A stretch of 64,000 nt of DNA from Neobacillus novalis NBRC 102450 (GTDB lineage: Bacteria > Bacillota > Bacilli > Bacillales > Cytobacillaceae): positions 186,001 to 250,000 of the forward strand of contig NZ_BCVP01000009.1 of NCBI RefSeq assembly GCF_001591805.1. The letters are read 5' to 3'. Shown piece by piece: positions 8,336-16,972 of the stretch (position 1 is its first letter; every line of letters begins with the position of its first letter). Position numbers and translations under genes: made by a program. The notes below the pieces were generated by a model that had not been told where the DNA came from, ran no database searches, and worked only from the letters and a program-made list of their open reading frames with translations.

Positions 8336-9271
8336 ATGAATATCATCGACCTGCATTGTGACGCCTTGATGAAACTCCAAGAGGCAAAAGGGGCATTACG
8401 GTTTGCGGATTCGCCTAAATTACAAACAAATAAGGTACGATTACATCTTGGCCAAGTCAAGGTACAGTGTTTTGCAATTTTTATAGAACCGGAAATTAAG
8501 GGTGAACAGAAATTTCAGGTTGCCCTCGAGCAAATTGATTATTTTTACAAGGAAGTGCTTGGAAAAAATCCGGATATGGTTCATATAAAAGAATGGTCTG
8601 ATTTTGACCGGCTCAAAATTGGTCAGATTGGAGCGATGTTAACGCTTGAAGGCGTGGATGCGATTGGCAACGATTTAACAAAGCTGCATATTCTTTATCA
8701 GCTTGGTGTCCGGTCTGTCGGTCTGACTTGGAATAATGCGAATCTGGCGGCGGACGGTGCTGGTGAACCACGAGGGGCCGGGCTTACGCTTTTTGGAAAA
8801 GAGATTGTCGAGTTTAATAACCAGCATCAGATCCTGACAGATGTCTCTCATTTAAGTGACAAGGGGATTTGGGAGGTTATTGAATTAGCCAAGTATCCGA
8901 TTGCGAGTCACTCCAACGCGAGGGCGCTTTGCCAGCATCCGCGTAACCTAACGGATGAACAGGCGGGTGCAATGTTTGCAAAGGGCGGACTGATTCATGT
9001 TGTTTACCATCCGCCTTTTATAAAAGAATCAGGAGAGGCGACGATTTCCGACCTTGTGAAGCATATTGATCATTTTTGCTCATTGGGCGGGGTGAAGCAA
9101 ATTGGCCTTGGTTCCGATTTTGACGGCATCTCAATCTTTGTTAAGAATTTAGAGGACGCTTCAAACAGTCAAAACCTCATTAATGAACTGTTAAAGTACT
9201 ATAAAGAGGAAGAAGTAAGAGGCTTTGCCTGCGAAAATTTCCTTGACCATCGACCGGGGGTAGGACGATGA
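8336..9271 (+). CDS. Membrane dipeptidase family (peptidase M19)
   Basis: A 311-residue protein of the renal dipeptidase family, zinc enzymes that cleave dipeptides, including L-D and D-containing ones. Visible metal and active-site elements are DLHCD at the N-terminus (HxD), LEGVDAIG (bridging acid), LTDVSHLS, PIASHSNARAL and GLGSDFDGI, in family order. The length is usual for bacillary members. It overlaps the next peptidase gene by four bases, so both act in one pathway, probably degradation of unusual dipeptides or peptidoglycan-derived peptides. The start is ATG with AAAAAGGGG upstream. Confidence 0.88.
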   Translation: MNIIDLHCDALMKLQEAKGALRFADSPKLQTNKVRLHLGQVKVQCFAIFIEPEIKGEQKFQVALEQIDYFYKEVLGKNPDMVHIKEWSDFDRLKIGQIGAMLTLEGVDAIGNDLTKLHILYQLGVRSVGLTWNNANLAADGAGEPRGAGLTLFGKEIVEFNNQHQILTDVSHLSDKGIWEVIELAKYPIASHSNARALCQHPRNLTDEQAGAMFAKGGLIHVVYHPPFIKESGEATISDLVKHIDHFCSLGGVKQIGLGSDFDGISIFVKNLEDASNSQNLINELLKYYKEEEVRGFACENFLDHRPGVGR

Positions 9272-10296
9272 AAGCTAGAGAAAAAGGAATCACTGTTGGC
9301 AAGCTGTCAACAGGTCTGAAAAACTGCATTACAGATGTTGAAGGTGTATTGGTTGGCCATGTTACACTGGATTATCAGCTGGATGAGCATGGAGAGGAAT
9401 ACGCCTGTACAGGAGTAACGGCGATTTTACCCCATAAGGGTAATTTGTTTAGAGAAAAAGTAACGGCAGCGAGTTATGTCATTAACGGATTTGGGAAAAC
9501 GACCGGGCTTGTGCAATTGAATGAATTAGGTGTACTTGAATCACCAATCATGTTAACCAATACTTTTGGTGTTCCGGCTGTGACCCAGGGAACGTTAGAG
9601 TATATGCTGGAGGAAAGTCCCGAGATTGGCGAGACAACGGGTACCATCAATATTGTGGTTGGGGAATGCAACGACAGTTACCTGAATTCAATTCGTCTGT
9701 TCCCTGTTAAACCGGAGCACGCTATTGAAGCAATTAAGAACGCCTCCTGTGATCAGGTTGCCGAGGGGGCTGTTGGAGCGGGAAAAGGGATGATTTGCTT
9801 CGGCTATAAAGGTGGGATTGGCTCGTCTTCCAGAATCGTTGAAGAGTATACGGTTGGCTGCTTAGTTCTCAGCAATTTTGGCAAGAAAGAAGAACTGCAA
9901 CGGCTGCGTTATTCAGCGGGTGATGGATTGTCGGAAACCTCCGATGGTTCGATTATTATTGTGCTGGCAACCGATGCCCCGTTAAGTGACCGGCAATTAC
10001 AGCGGGTAGCGAAACGGTGCGGCATTGGACTTGGCCGAACGGGGAGCCATTTCAGCCATGGCAGCGGCGATATTGTCATTGCTTTTTCAACCGCACAAAA
10101 AATGGCGCATTTTTCTGATGAGATGGTGGAGACACGGACACAGCTTCGTGAGGATCATCTAATAATGAATCAGTTATTTACTGCTGCAGCCGAGGCGGCT
10201 GAGGAAGCCATTCTTAATTCGCTGTCACAAGCAGCCACAACTACAGGAAGATTGGGACGGGAAGTAAATCATCTTAATTTTTACAAAGAGGAGTAA
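9268..10296 (+). CDS. P1 family peptidase (DmpA / beta-aminopeptidase type)
   Basis: A 342-residue protein of the DmpA/OAT-like Ntn-hydrolase group. Members cut their own precursor before a Ser or Thr that becomes the nucleophile. GSIIIVLATDAPL is present with its Ser near residue 228, matching the DmpA cleavage site. TGVTAILPH and VGAGKGMICFGYKGGIG are further family blocks. Known relatives act on N-terminal D-amino acids or beta-peptides. Coupling with the M19 dipeptidase gene by a four-base overlap supports a shared role in degrading atypical peptides. Substrate unknown. Confidence 0.85.
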   Translation: MKAREKGITVGKLSTGLKNCITDVEGVLVGHVTLDYQLDEHGEEYACTGVTAILPHKGNLFREKVTAASYVINGFGKTTGLVQLNELGVLESPIMLTNTFGVPAVTQGTLEYMLEESPEIGETTGTINIVVGECNDSYLNSIRLFPVKPEHAIEAIKNASCDQVAEGAVGAGKGMICFGYKGGIGSSSRIVEEYTVGCLVLSNFGKKEELQRLRYSAGDGLSETSDGSIIIVLATDAPLSDRQLQRVAKRCGIGLGRTGSHFSHGSGDIVIAFSTAQKMAHFSDEMVETRTQLREDHLIMNQLFTAAAEAAEEAILNSLSQAATTTGRLGREVNHLNFYKEE

Positions 10297-10301
10297 AGAC
10301 A

Positions 10302-10532
10302 TTGTACCTAACAATAACAGAAACAGCAGAATATTTATCGGTTCCAGAGGCAACAGTCAAAAGCCTGATCCAACAAAAGAAAATTCGTGCGTTATTTGAT
10401 GGCAGTGAGTATTTAATTTATAAAGACCAATTCACGACCCACCTAAAACAAGTAGAAAAATATAAATACTTAGTCGAAGAAATCCTTAGCGAACCAATTC
10501 CGGAAGATCTCGATATAAAGGATGAGGATTAA
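10302..10532 (+). CDS. Small helix-turn-helix (excisionase-type) protein
   Basis: A 76-residue protein. YLTITETAEYLSVPEATVKSLIQQKKIRAL is a winged-helix DNA-binding domain of the MerR/excisionase (HTH_17) type. A charged acidic tail follows. The start is TTG with GAGGAG eight bases upstream, and that site overlaps the stop of the peptidase gene, so it belongs to the same transcript. No integrase is nearby, so it is more likely a small regulator than a phage excisionase. Confidence 0.75.
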   Translation: MYLTITETAEYLSVPEATVKSLIQQKKIRALFDGSEYLIYKDQFTTHLKQVEKYKYLVEEILSEPIPEDLDIKDED

Positions 10533-10567
10533 GTGTAGTAAAAAGTCCATAAAACGTGAGGCAATAT

Positions 10568-10936
10568 ATGAAGAATATTTCCCTAAAAAGAGTCTATGAA
10601 CCTGTTGACGAAGCGGACGGGCAGAGAATTTTAATTGACCGGCTCTTGCCGCGGGGAATTTCGAAAGAGGAAGCTAGATTGCCCTATTGGCTCAAGGATG
10701 TAGCACCAAGCAGCGAGCTAAGAAAGTGGTTCGGACATCTGCCTGAGCGGTTTGAGGAATTTCGAAGCCGCTACCTTCATGAGCTTCGCACAAACGAACA
10801 GCAATCCCGTGCTGTAGACCAAATTATTGAATGGTCTTCAAACAGGCCGGTGACACTGCTGTATGGAGCAAAAGATCCAATACATAACCACGCACTGGTT
10901 CTAAAGGAAGAATTGATCTTTAGGATGGACCAATAG
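10568..10936 (+). CDS. DUF488 family protein
   Basis: A 122-residue protein with ISLKRVYEPVDEADGQRILIDRLLPRG near the start and the conserved WFGH and TLLYGAKDP blocks of DUF488. The function of the family is unknown; a nucleotide- or metabolite-related role is often assumed. ATG at 10568 is chosen because GTGAGG lies six bases upstream. A GTG four codons earlier overlaps that site. It is the last gene of the peptidase operon, ahead of a large palindrome. Confidence 0.82.
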   Translation: MKNISLKRVYEPVDEADGQRILIDRLLPRGISKEEARLPYWLKDVAPSSELRKWFGHLPERFEEFRSRYLHELRTNEQQSRAVDQIIEWSSNRPVTLLYGAKDPIHNHALVLKEELIFRMDQ

Positions 10937-10949
10937 ACCAAAGCAATAA

Positions 10950-10993
10950 GAGTACCAAAAGGAGGCTGAAAATTCAGCCTCCTTTTGGTACTC
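10950..10993. repeat. 44-bp near-perfect palindrome, probable terminator
   Basis: Two perfectly complementary 21-base arms, beginning GAGTACCAAAAGG and ending CCTTTTGGTACTC, are separated by only two bases (10971-10972). There is no T-run after it on either strand. It lies 13 bases after the DUF488 stop, where a terminator is expected. Confidence 0.75.
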
Positions 10994-11170
10994 ATTTATA
11001 GGATCATGTATAAATGATAAGGGAAAAATCAACATGAAAAGATTCGAGTCCGATTTTTTATTTGTTTTTTTGCAAAAGGTTCAGGTAAAGGAACTAGAAT
11101 ATGGTGTATTTTTTTGGAATGAAAATCAAAATAGCCGAGAATATAACTAGAAAAGAAGGGTGTGGTATCT

Positions 11171-11743
11171 ATGGTCAAAAAGAGTTGTTTTATCTTATTA
11201 AGTCTGTTTTGTTTCTATCCTGCTATATCAGGATTTGCTGAGACAAATGGTGAAAACCTGGTGTCAGGTATATTGACTGCTAAAGTAACAACAACAATTG
11301 AACCTGCTGGTGAACAAGGAAAGCCAATAAGTAATGCTCGATTAGTTGTTATTAATTCATTAGGAAAGATTATTGCGACTAAGCTGACAAATGCCAAGGG
11401 AGAAGCAACAATACCAGTTACAGTCCCTAAAGATTTAAGATTGCCTATGAAGAATATGGGGGAGGTAACCGTTCTTGCCGTTGCAAATGGATATAACGAA
11501 CAGATCGACTTCAGTGTTCCAATCAATGAATATAACGATCATACTGGAAGAGTTTCCATATCACTTTGGAAGATAGACCCTAAGAGACGAAATGAACCAC
11601 AATTTCTTAACGGTAGTTTTCATCGGTTTACTGTTTTTGAAATGCTTGATTATTATGCTGCGAAAATAGGGTTAATGAGGCAGAATATCAACGATGAATC
11701 TATAGCACCAGCTCCATGGGGGCCTGAATTGAAATTGAAATAA
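11171..11743 (+). CDS. Secreted protein with Ig-like / carboxypeptidase-regulatory-like domain
   Basis: A 190-residue protein with a signal peptide (KKSCFILLSLFCFYPAISGFAE). A beta-rich region with ISNARLVVINSLGKIIATKLTNAKGEATI follows, as in carboxypeptidase-regulatory or Big-like domains. I do not recognise the C-terminal third. It has no cell-wall sorting signal, so it is probably released or held at the membrane surface. ATG at 11171 has AAGAAGGG about ten bases upstream. A GTG three codons earlier is possible. It stands alone. Confidence 0.65.
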   Translation: MVKKSCFILLSLFCFYPAISGFAETNGENLVSGILTAKVTTTIEPAGEQGKPISNARLVVINSLGKIIATKLTNAKGEATIPVTVPKDLRLPMKNMGEVTVLAVANGYNEQIDFSVPINEYNDHTGRVSISLWKIDPKRRNEPQFLNGSFHRFTVFEMLDYYAAKIGLMRQNINDESIAPAPWGPELKLK

Positions 11744-11807
11744 TAATGATTACAGTTCTTTGAAAAAAAACTGAAAAAAGAGTGCTCAAGTTTGATTAGG
11801 GAGGTTT

Positions 11808-11930
11808 ATAACGACCTGAACCTATTAAAAGAGTGACGGACGGTCGTTATGAGCGGTTCATAAAGCCTGAAACCTATAAAATAGAAGCTGAATGGTCGTT
11901 ATAAGTGTTTCTTAATGCCTGTGAAAAAAC
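11808..11930. repeat. Short array with 52-bp period
   Basis: GGTCGTTAT starts at 11842 and 11894, 52 bases apart, and CCTGAA-type blocks start at 11815, 11866 and 11918, 51 and 52 bases apart. An inverted copy, ATAACGACC, lies at 11808-11816. The block AGCGGTTCATAAAGCC is shared with the 52-bp array at 38110. The array fills the gap before the convergent yitT-like gene. Confidence 0.6.
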
Positions 11931-11949
11931 CGTGCTCTCCCGCGACTTT

Positions 11950-12771
11950 CTAATCCTTCCGGAAACGCCCCATCACTTCCATGGTTTGCATGATGTTGAC
12001 AAATGCCTTAGAATCTATCGTCCTAATGGTATGTTTCGTTTCATTTAGTTCGAATTTTGTGATCACAGTAGTTAACATTTTTTTAGGCTTATGCGTATAC
12101 GCCCCTTCGGCATCCGTTACCGTAACCCCCCTGGCATGCAGCTGGATTAATGCTTCACTAAGCTCTTCAAATTTATCCGTCACAATCGTTAAGGTCAATT
12201 TATTTTGAGTGGTGTAAACCATATCCACGGCTCGCCCGGCGACATAAATAGCAATCACTGTATATAATGTGATATTCCATCCAAAAATTAGCCCTGAAAT
12301 CCCCACCACCAAAAGATTCATACAGATATTTAAAAAGCCAACCTGCATGTTCTTTTGCTTGGCAAGCGTTAGACTGATAATATCGGTTCCTCCCGTCGAC
12401 CCTCCAAGCCGAATAATGATCCCCACGGCGATTCCATAGAGGGCGCCGCCAATAATCGATGAAAGCAGAATATCATGGCTAATGGCATGGATCGGAATGA
12501 ATTTCATGCTAAAGGACAAAATGACCACCGCGTAACCAGTAAGCAAAACAAACCTTTTTCCTAAGAATTTCAATCCTAGAAAAAACAATGGAAGATTAAT
12601 CGCCAAAATAACCCAGCCAGTATTGATATGTGAAAAATGATGAATAAAAAAGGCAATGCCTGTTGCCCCGCCGGATGTTAGCTTATGCGGAATGAGGAAG
12701 GTATTAAAAGCAAATCCAAATAGCATTGAACATAATCCAATGACAATCATTTGAAAAATTAATCGAAACAA
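11950..12771 (-). CDS. YitT family membrane protein (DUF161/DUF2179)
   Basis: About 273 residues. The N-terminal part has five to six hydrophobic segments with FLIPHKLTSGGATGIAFF and GGSTGGTDIIS, hallmarks of the YitT family. The C-terminal ~80 residues form the DUF2179 cytoplasmic domain (RGVTVTDAEGAYTHKPKKML). The function is unknown. The TTG at 12771 is preferred: AGAGGTG lies five to seven bases before it. The upstream ATG at 12789 has no ribosome site and would sit only a few bases from the predicted transcription start. Confidence 0.85.
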   Translation of the reverse strand: MFRLIFQMIVIGLCSMLFGFAFNTFLIPHKLTSGGATGIAFFIHHFSHINTGWVILAINLPLFFLGLKFLGKRFVLLTGYAVVILSFSMKFIPIHAISHDILLSSIIGGALYGIAVGIIIRLGGSTGGTDIISLTLAKQKNMQVGFLNICMNLLVVGISGLIFGWNITLYTVIAIYVAGRAVDMVYTTQNKLTLTIVTDKFEELSEALIQLHARGVTVTDAEGAYTHKPKKMLTTVITKFELNETKHTIRTIDSKAFVNIMQTMEVMGRFRKD

Positions 12772-12800
12772 ACGAAACACCTCTATCATTTTTTTAGCTC

Positions 12801-12806
12801 ATTATA
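12801..12806 (-). promoter_or_regulatory. -10 element (TATAAT) for the yitT-like gene
   Basis: A perfect TATAAT on the minus strand, about 30 bases before the preferred TTG start. No good -35 was found at 17 bases, so confidence is moderate. Confidence 0.45.
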
Positions 12807-12865
12807 GTTTGAGTAATAGTACAAGTTTTAATGATAGGAATTTGTCAAAGTTTTTATAAAAAAAG

Positions 12866-12896
12866 GAAAAACAAAAACGCCTCCGCAGAAAGGCGT
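12866..12896 (-). terminator. Terminator of the hemolysin III family gene
   Basis: On the minus strand ACGCCT and AGGCGT pair around TTCTGCGG and are followed by TTTTTGTTTTT. It lies about 20 bases beyond the stop codon. Confidence 0.8.
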
Positions 12897-12914
12897 TCAA
12901 AAGGTTATAAATAT

Positions 12915-13562
12915 TTAAATCACGTATAGAAACACACTAAGGAAATGTGCCAGGCTTCCAAGCAAAATAAAAATATGAAAAATCTCATGAAAGCCCATGT
13001 ATTTTGTTTTTAAAAACTTTGGCTTTGCCCCGTAAATGACCCCGCCGATGGTATAGAAGATTCCCCCAAGGATTAATAGAAACAAACCTACCGGGTTTAA
13101 ACTACCGTTTAGCGGCGAGAAAACAAATACAATCATCCAGCCCATTGCTAAATACAAGGCAGTAGAAATCCAGCGCGGACAGTTAAACCAGACCATTTTA
13201 AAAACAACTCCGCTTAATGCCACTGCTGCAATAATCGAAAATAGAATCGCACCCGTTTTTCCGTTCAAGCTAATAAAACAAAAAGGCGTGTACGTGCCGG
13301 CAATTAGAACAAAAATCATCGAATGGTCAAGTCGTCTTAAAAAGGCTATCACCGTATCCCGGGCAATGACCATGTGATAGGTGGCCGATGCCGAATAAAG
13401 CAGAATCATGCTAACGCCGAAAATGATAACAGCCGTAATTGTTGAAGGTGAAGTGGTTGTCATTGAAGCTTTGATCACCATGGCAAGGAGTCCGACAAAT
13501 GCCAAAACAGCTCCTGCTAAATGGGTCAGTCCATTGATAGGTTCCCGAATAAAATTGTTCAT
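12915..13562 (-). CDS. Hemolysin III / PAQR family membrane protein (TrhA/YplQ-like)
   Basis: A 215-residue protein with seven hydrophobic segments. NGLTHLAGAVLAFVG, LYSASATYHMV, RRLDHSMIFVLIAGTYTPFC and the late GFHEIFHIFILLGSLAHF contain the conserved Ser, Asp and His metal ligands of the PAQR/hemolysin III family. Bacterial members affect membrane energetics or lipid homeostasis; the hemolysin name is historical. The ATG start has AGGAGG upstream. It is divergent from the DUF1836 gene. Confidence 0.88.
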   Translation of the reverse strand: MNNFIREPINGLTHLAGAVLAFVGLLAMVIKASMTTTSPSTITAVIIFGVSMILLYSASATYHMVIARDTVIAFLRRLDHSMIFVLIAGTYTPFCFISLNGKTGAILFSIIAAVALSGVVFKMVWFNCPRWISTALYLAMGWMIVFVFSPLNGSLNPVGLFLLILGGIFYTIGGVIYGAKPKFLKTKYMGFHEIFHIFILLGSLAHFLSVFLYVI

Positions 13563-13630
13563 TTTAAAAGCCTCCTAGTGCAACACGTGGTTTTCATAAC
13601 TACATATAATGATACTAACATATCTACATC

Positions 13631-13659
13631 TAGTCAACACCCAAATAGTTGGGTATAAT
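13631..13659 (+). promoter_or_regulatory. Probable SigA promoter of the DUF1836 gene
   Basis: TAGTCA (13631-13636), a 17-base spacer, and TATAAT (13654-13659). It lies 35 bases ahead of the DUF1836 start codon. Confidence 0.6.
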
Positions 13660-13693
13660 AAAAAATATAAAGTTAGTGAACGGGGTTTTTACG

Positions 13694-14284
13694 ATGGAAC
13701 ATATCAATCAAATTATCGATTCGCTTGGCCTGGAAACAAGTTTAAACTTGGAGGAAATTCCAAATATTGATTTATATATGGACCAAGTGATTCAATTATT
13801 CGAAAATAAATTTAATGATACAAAGCGGAATGAGGATGAAAAAATCCTTACCAAAACGATGATTAATAACTATGCAAAAGGAAAGCTTATTTTTCCGATT
13901 CAAAATAAGAAATATTCGAAAGAGCATCTGATCTTAATGAGCCTGATTTACCAGCTTAAAGGGGCACTTTCTATCAATGATATTAAGGTAACCCTTGATG
14001 GGGTTAATAAGAAGATTATCAAAGAGGAGGTAGAATTAGATTCTTTTTATTCTAGTTATCTGAATCTAACGAGCCAAAATGTAGCTGATTTTAAAGGGGA
14101 CATCGAGGAAAGGGTGAAGGAAGTTAAGGAAGAAATTACTGAGAATGAAAAAGGAAATTCTCCTTATCTTGAGCAGGTGCTAATGATTTCATCGCTCGTC
14201 CATATGAGTAATTTGTATCGAAAGGTGGCGGAAAAGCTTGTCGATGACATCGTTGTAGAAAAGGAAGGAAAGCGTCAAAAGTGA
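13694..14284 (+). CDS. DUF1836 domain protein
   Basis: A 196-residue protein with the DUF1836 pattern: LTKTMINNYAKGKLIFPIQNKKYSKEHLILMSLIYQLKGALSINDIK. This helical arrangement resembles a MerR-like DNA-binding unit (a winged helix followed by a YSKEHL helix), so a regulatory role is plausible but unproven. The C-terminal part is charged and helical. ATG at 13694 has AACGGGG eight bases upstream. The next gene is convergent. Confidence 0.8.
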   Translation: MEHINQIIDSLGLETSLNLEEIPNIDLYMDQVIQLFENKFNDTKRNEDEKILTKTMINNYAKGKLIFPIQNKKYSKEHLILMSLIYQLKGALSINDIKVTLDGVNKKIIKEEVELDSFYSSYLNLTSQNVADFKGDIEERVKEVKEEITENEKGNSPYLEQVLMISSLVHMSNLYRKVAEKLVDDIVVEKEGKRQK

Positions 14285-14293
14285 TGATTGACG

Positions 14294-15826
14294 CTATTCT
14301 TTGGTATCAATATTAATATCCTTGATGCCTGACCCGACTTCGATTTTTTCAGATGAGCAATTTTGAATTTTTATAGAATCCGCCCGATTGTCGCCCCCAT
14401 AAACTTTTATTGCGGCCCCGGCTTTTATAAAATCTTTGACGGAAATATGGTTCAAAACCACATTCCTGGCCCGATACTGAACGGCAATCACGGGGTTCCC
14501 TTTGTAGTCATAATCGGAGTCACCAATCAAGGCAAAATGATTAACGACGACATTTTTATAGGCGGAAACCACCATCCCGCGTGGTGGGGAATCTTTATAT
14601 AAATCGGAAAATATTGGTGCAATGGCGGCAAGATTTACAGCGCTGATATTGAAAGCTGTCTTCGATTCCGCATCACTGCTTTTGTGATGGCCGATATGGC
14701 GAAAATTATAGGACCGGTTATCATTAACAGAAACATGCCCGACGATTGTGATGTTAGAAGCGGCAGACGAATTTTGATGGGCCTTAATTTCCACCCCGCC
14801 AAAGCACCTTGCCGTAGAATTATAAACTAGTAAGACATTTCTCGAGCCATCATCAATTTCAAAACCATTAGAATTTGAAAAACCTTTCCGATGGGCCCGG
14901 CCGCTTGTGTCGCACATATGGCAGCGAGAGATAAAGATATAATCGCTATGGTGGGTGGTAATTCCGTCATCGCCGAAGCCAAAACCAGTTAAGTTATCAA
15001 GCCAAATATATTTGCTCCCGCCGCGGGCCCGATAGCCGTCGCCAGCATAATTGTAAAGGGTCGACGAAATATCAAAACAGTGAAGCCCTGGATTCATTGC
15101 TTCGACATCTTTGACCCAGCCATATGTAACATTTGCGAAGGTCAAACAACTTGAATGATTGCCCCACGTACTTGTTTTTGCCACGTTGCCGAGCCTTTCC
15201 ACATTCCAGTTCAAGGTCATAGCCTGAACGAAAAGATGGTGATTTCCACGCCAATGGTTTGAGTTGGTTATCAATCTAGTACCTTTAACAGCCTGGTCAT
15301 GCAGCCGAATAGTTGTGACTCCTTTTCCAGCTCCAACGAGCAAGGTGCAAGATGGCAGACGGATTCCCTTAACGATAAAGACACCCGGAGGTACAACCAC
15401 CTTTACCCGTCCACGGCCGATTGCCTTTTTAAAAGCAGCTGTGGAGTCAGTTTTTCCGTCACCGACAGCACCAAAATCTGCAACATTCACTTCCTTTGTT
15501 ATATTTTCCCTCAAACGGTCATATTCTCGGTCCAGCTTGTCTTTCCAATCAGGAATCACATTCCCTTCAGCATCCATAAAAATCCGCGTTGGTTCTATAA
15601 TCCGTGAACGTTTAGCTGAAAGACGGAATAAGCCCTCGTGAATTTTTTCGGAAAAAGAAAGCGGATGCCCTTTTACAGTGATTGATGAACTTGGATTCTT
15701 GCGGCATTGCTCAAATAATTGTTCTGTTTCTTGGAGCACCTGTTTCATATCAAGACGTTTTCCGGTAATTTCAGCAAGCAGCTCTTTATTTTTCCGCGGA
15801 TCATGGGTTTTGTCGTAAGTAGTCAT
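14294..15826 (-). CDS. Pectate lyase superfamily / parallel beta-helix protein
   Basis: A 510-residue protein. Residues ~1-110 are helical and charged. NVADFGAVGDGKTDSTAAFKKAI, at about residue 112, is the classic start of a pectate-lyase-3 (GH28-like) beta-helix, and repeated beta-strand coils follow (DGYRARGGSKYIWLDN, GFGDDGITTHHSDYIFIS, GFEIDDGSRNVLL). Such folds cut or bind acidic polysaccharides. There is no signal peptide, so the site of action is unclear. Asp pairs in GFGDDG resemble GH28 catalytic acids. It stands alone, convergent with DUF1836. Confidence 0.8.
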   Translation of the reverse strand: MTTYDKTHDPRKNKELLAEITGKRLDMKQVLQETEQLFEQCRKNPSSSITVKGHPLSFSEKIHEGLFRLSAKRSRIIEPTRIFMDAEGNVIPDWKDKLDREYDRLRENITKEVNVADFGAVGDGKTDSTAAFKKAIGRGRVKVVVPPGVFIVKGIRLPSCTLLVGAGKGVTTIRLHDQAVKGTRLITNSNHWRGNHHLFVQAMTLNWNVERLGNVAKTSTWGNHSSCLTFANVTYGWVKDVEAMNPGLHCFDISSTLYNYAGDGYRARGGSKYIWLDNLTGFGFGDDGITTHHSDYIFISRCHMCDTSGRAHRKGFSNSNGFEIDDGSRNVLLVYNSTARCFGGVEIKAHQNSSAASNITIVGHVSVNDNRSYNFRHIGHHKSSDAESKTAFNISAVNLAAIAPIFSDLYKDSPPRGMVVSAYKNVVVNHFALIGDSDYDYKGNPVIAVQYRARNVVLNHISVKDFIKAGAAIKVYGGDNRADSIKIQNCSSEKIEVGSGIKDINIDTKE

Positions 15827-15981
15827 TTCTATTCACTCCCAAAGAAGCCTGTTACGACCTATTATAGCCTGTTGAAGTATTAAAGGAAAAAGTACCGTTT
15901 TTGTCGAAGTTTAAGTAATGGTTAAAGATGTTTATACTGTAAGCTGAAATTAGAAGTAATTAAGAAGTGGAGTTGAAAAAA

Positions 15982-16698
15982 ATGGGAACCACGATTGCAA
16001 TGTTTGTCATCGCTGCAAGAGAGGGAAATAAAGCAAAAAAATTTTACGAGAGTCTATTTAATTGGAAGATTACTGATGTTGGGCCGTTACTGCAGATTTC
16101 GGGTGCTGGATTGAGTGGTCATATTCTCAAATGGCCGCATAAAGACCACCCAACGCATGTGAGTGTTTATGTTAATGTCGACAACATCCAGGAATGTTTG
16201 GTAAACGTCGAGGAAATGGGCGGGACAGTGATCCTCCCAGAAATGGCGGTCCCAACAGGTGGTTCGATTGCCCAATTCGTCGATCCAGACGGGATTATTG
16301 TTGGAATTCATCGAAGTGACAAGCGCAAAGAGGATCAAAGAAAAGATACTAGAGCATTAAATCACATCGGCTTTTTTGAAATTGCCGCAAGAGAAGGGCA
16401 TCGTTCCCAACGGTTTTATGAGACAATTTTCAATTGGAAGATTACCGATGATGGACCTGTTATGAGTATTTCTGAAGAAGACGCTGGGTTAAATGGCCAT
16501 CTTTTCAATTGGACACAGGAAGAGCAACCCTATTTGACCTTGTATATTAATGTTGAAAACATATCAGCTTCTTTGGAAACAGTAACTCAACTTGGCGGGA
16601 AAGTAATCATACCAGAAACGGGCATTCCTGATGGCGGCAGCTTTGCCCAATTCCTTGACCTTGATGGAAATGCAATTGGTATTTATAGCGGTCGATAA
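15982..16698 (+). CDS. VOC (glyoxalase) family protein, two tandem domains
   Basis: A 238-residue protein made of two similar halves. Each half has AAREGxxxxxFYExxFNWKITD near its start and ends with a VDPDG or LDLDG strand (IAQFVDPDGIIVGIH; FAQFLDLDGNAIGIY). This is the bleomycin-resistance/glyoxalase fold of the CFP-30B/YdfO kind. The His/Glu metal ligands are only partly conserved, so the reaction is unknown. ATG at 15982 is chosen because GTGGAG lies eight bases upstream. Confidence 0.85.
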   Translation: MGTTIAMFVIAAREGNKAKKFYESLFNWKITDVGPLLQISGAGLSGHILKWPHKDHPTHVSVYVNVDNIQECLVNVEEMGGTVILPEMAVPTGGSIAQFVDPDGIIVGIHRSDKRKEDQRKDTRALNHIGFFEIAAREGHRSQRFYETIFNWKITDDGPVMSISEEDAGLNGHLFNWTQEEQPYLTLYINVENISASLETVTQLGGKVIIPETGIPDGGSFAQFLDLDGNAIGIYSGR

Positions 16699-16709
16699 TT
16701 AGTAAAAGA

Positions 16710-16760
16710 GGTGTCAGGCACCACTCATGGACAAATGTCCTCTTGGGATGGACACATATT
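16710..16760. repeat. GGTGTCAGGCACC motif region
   Basis: GGTGTCAGGCACC is followed by GGACAAATGTCC and a second GGACAC. The first motif also occurs, in the other orientation, at 21885 between leuB and leuA. It looks like a dispersed intergenic repeat family. Confidence 0.5.
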
Positions 16761-16800
16761 TTTCCATTTGTTTATAGGAAATGAAAATTTGAGCAATGTG

Positions 16801-16834
16801 AAAGCCCTTCTATTTTGCTGAGTGGAGGGCTTTT
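16801..16834 (+). terminator. Terminator after the VOC gene
   Basis: AAAGCCCT and AGGGCTTTT form the stem around a 17-base loop, followed by a short T-run. It lies about 100 bases after the stop, beyond the repeat motif. Confidence 0.7.
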
Positions 16835-16972
16835 GTATTTGGTAAATTATACTGCGATGAAAAAGATAAGTTTTTTGTTTTGTTAATTTTGACAAGCTTC
16901 TGACACCTTCAAGTCCACGGATAATTTTTTCGAAAAGAAAAATACTAACAAATGTTCGGAGGTGGACATTTA

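Noticed and set aside
10302-10532. Phage excisionase
   Set aside because: The HTH type fits, but there is no integrase, and the gene is part of the peptidase operon.
14294-15826. Phage tail-spike or pre-neck protein
   Set aside because: Beta-helix proteins occur in phages, but no other phage gene is near, and the N-terminal part does not look like a virion anchor.
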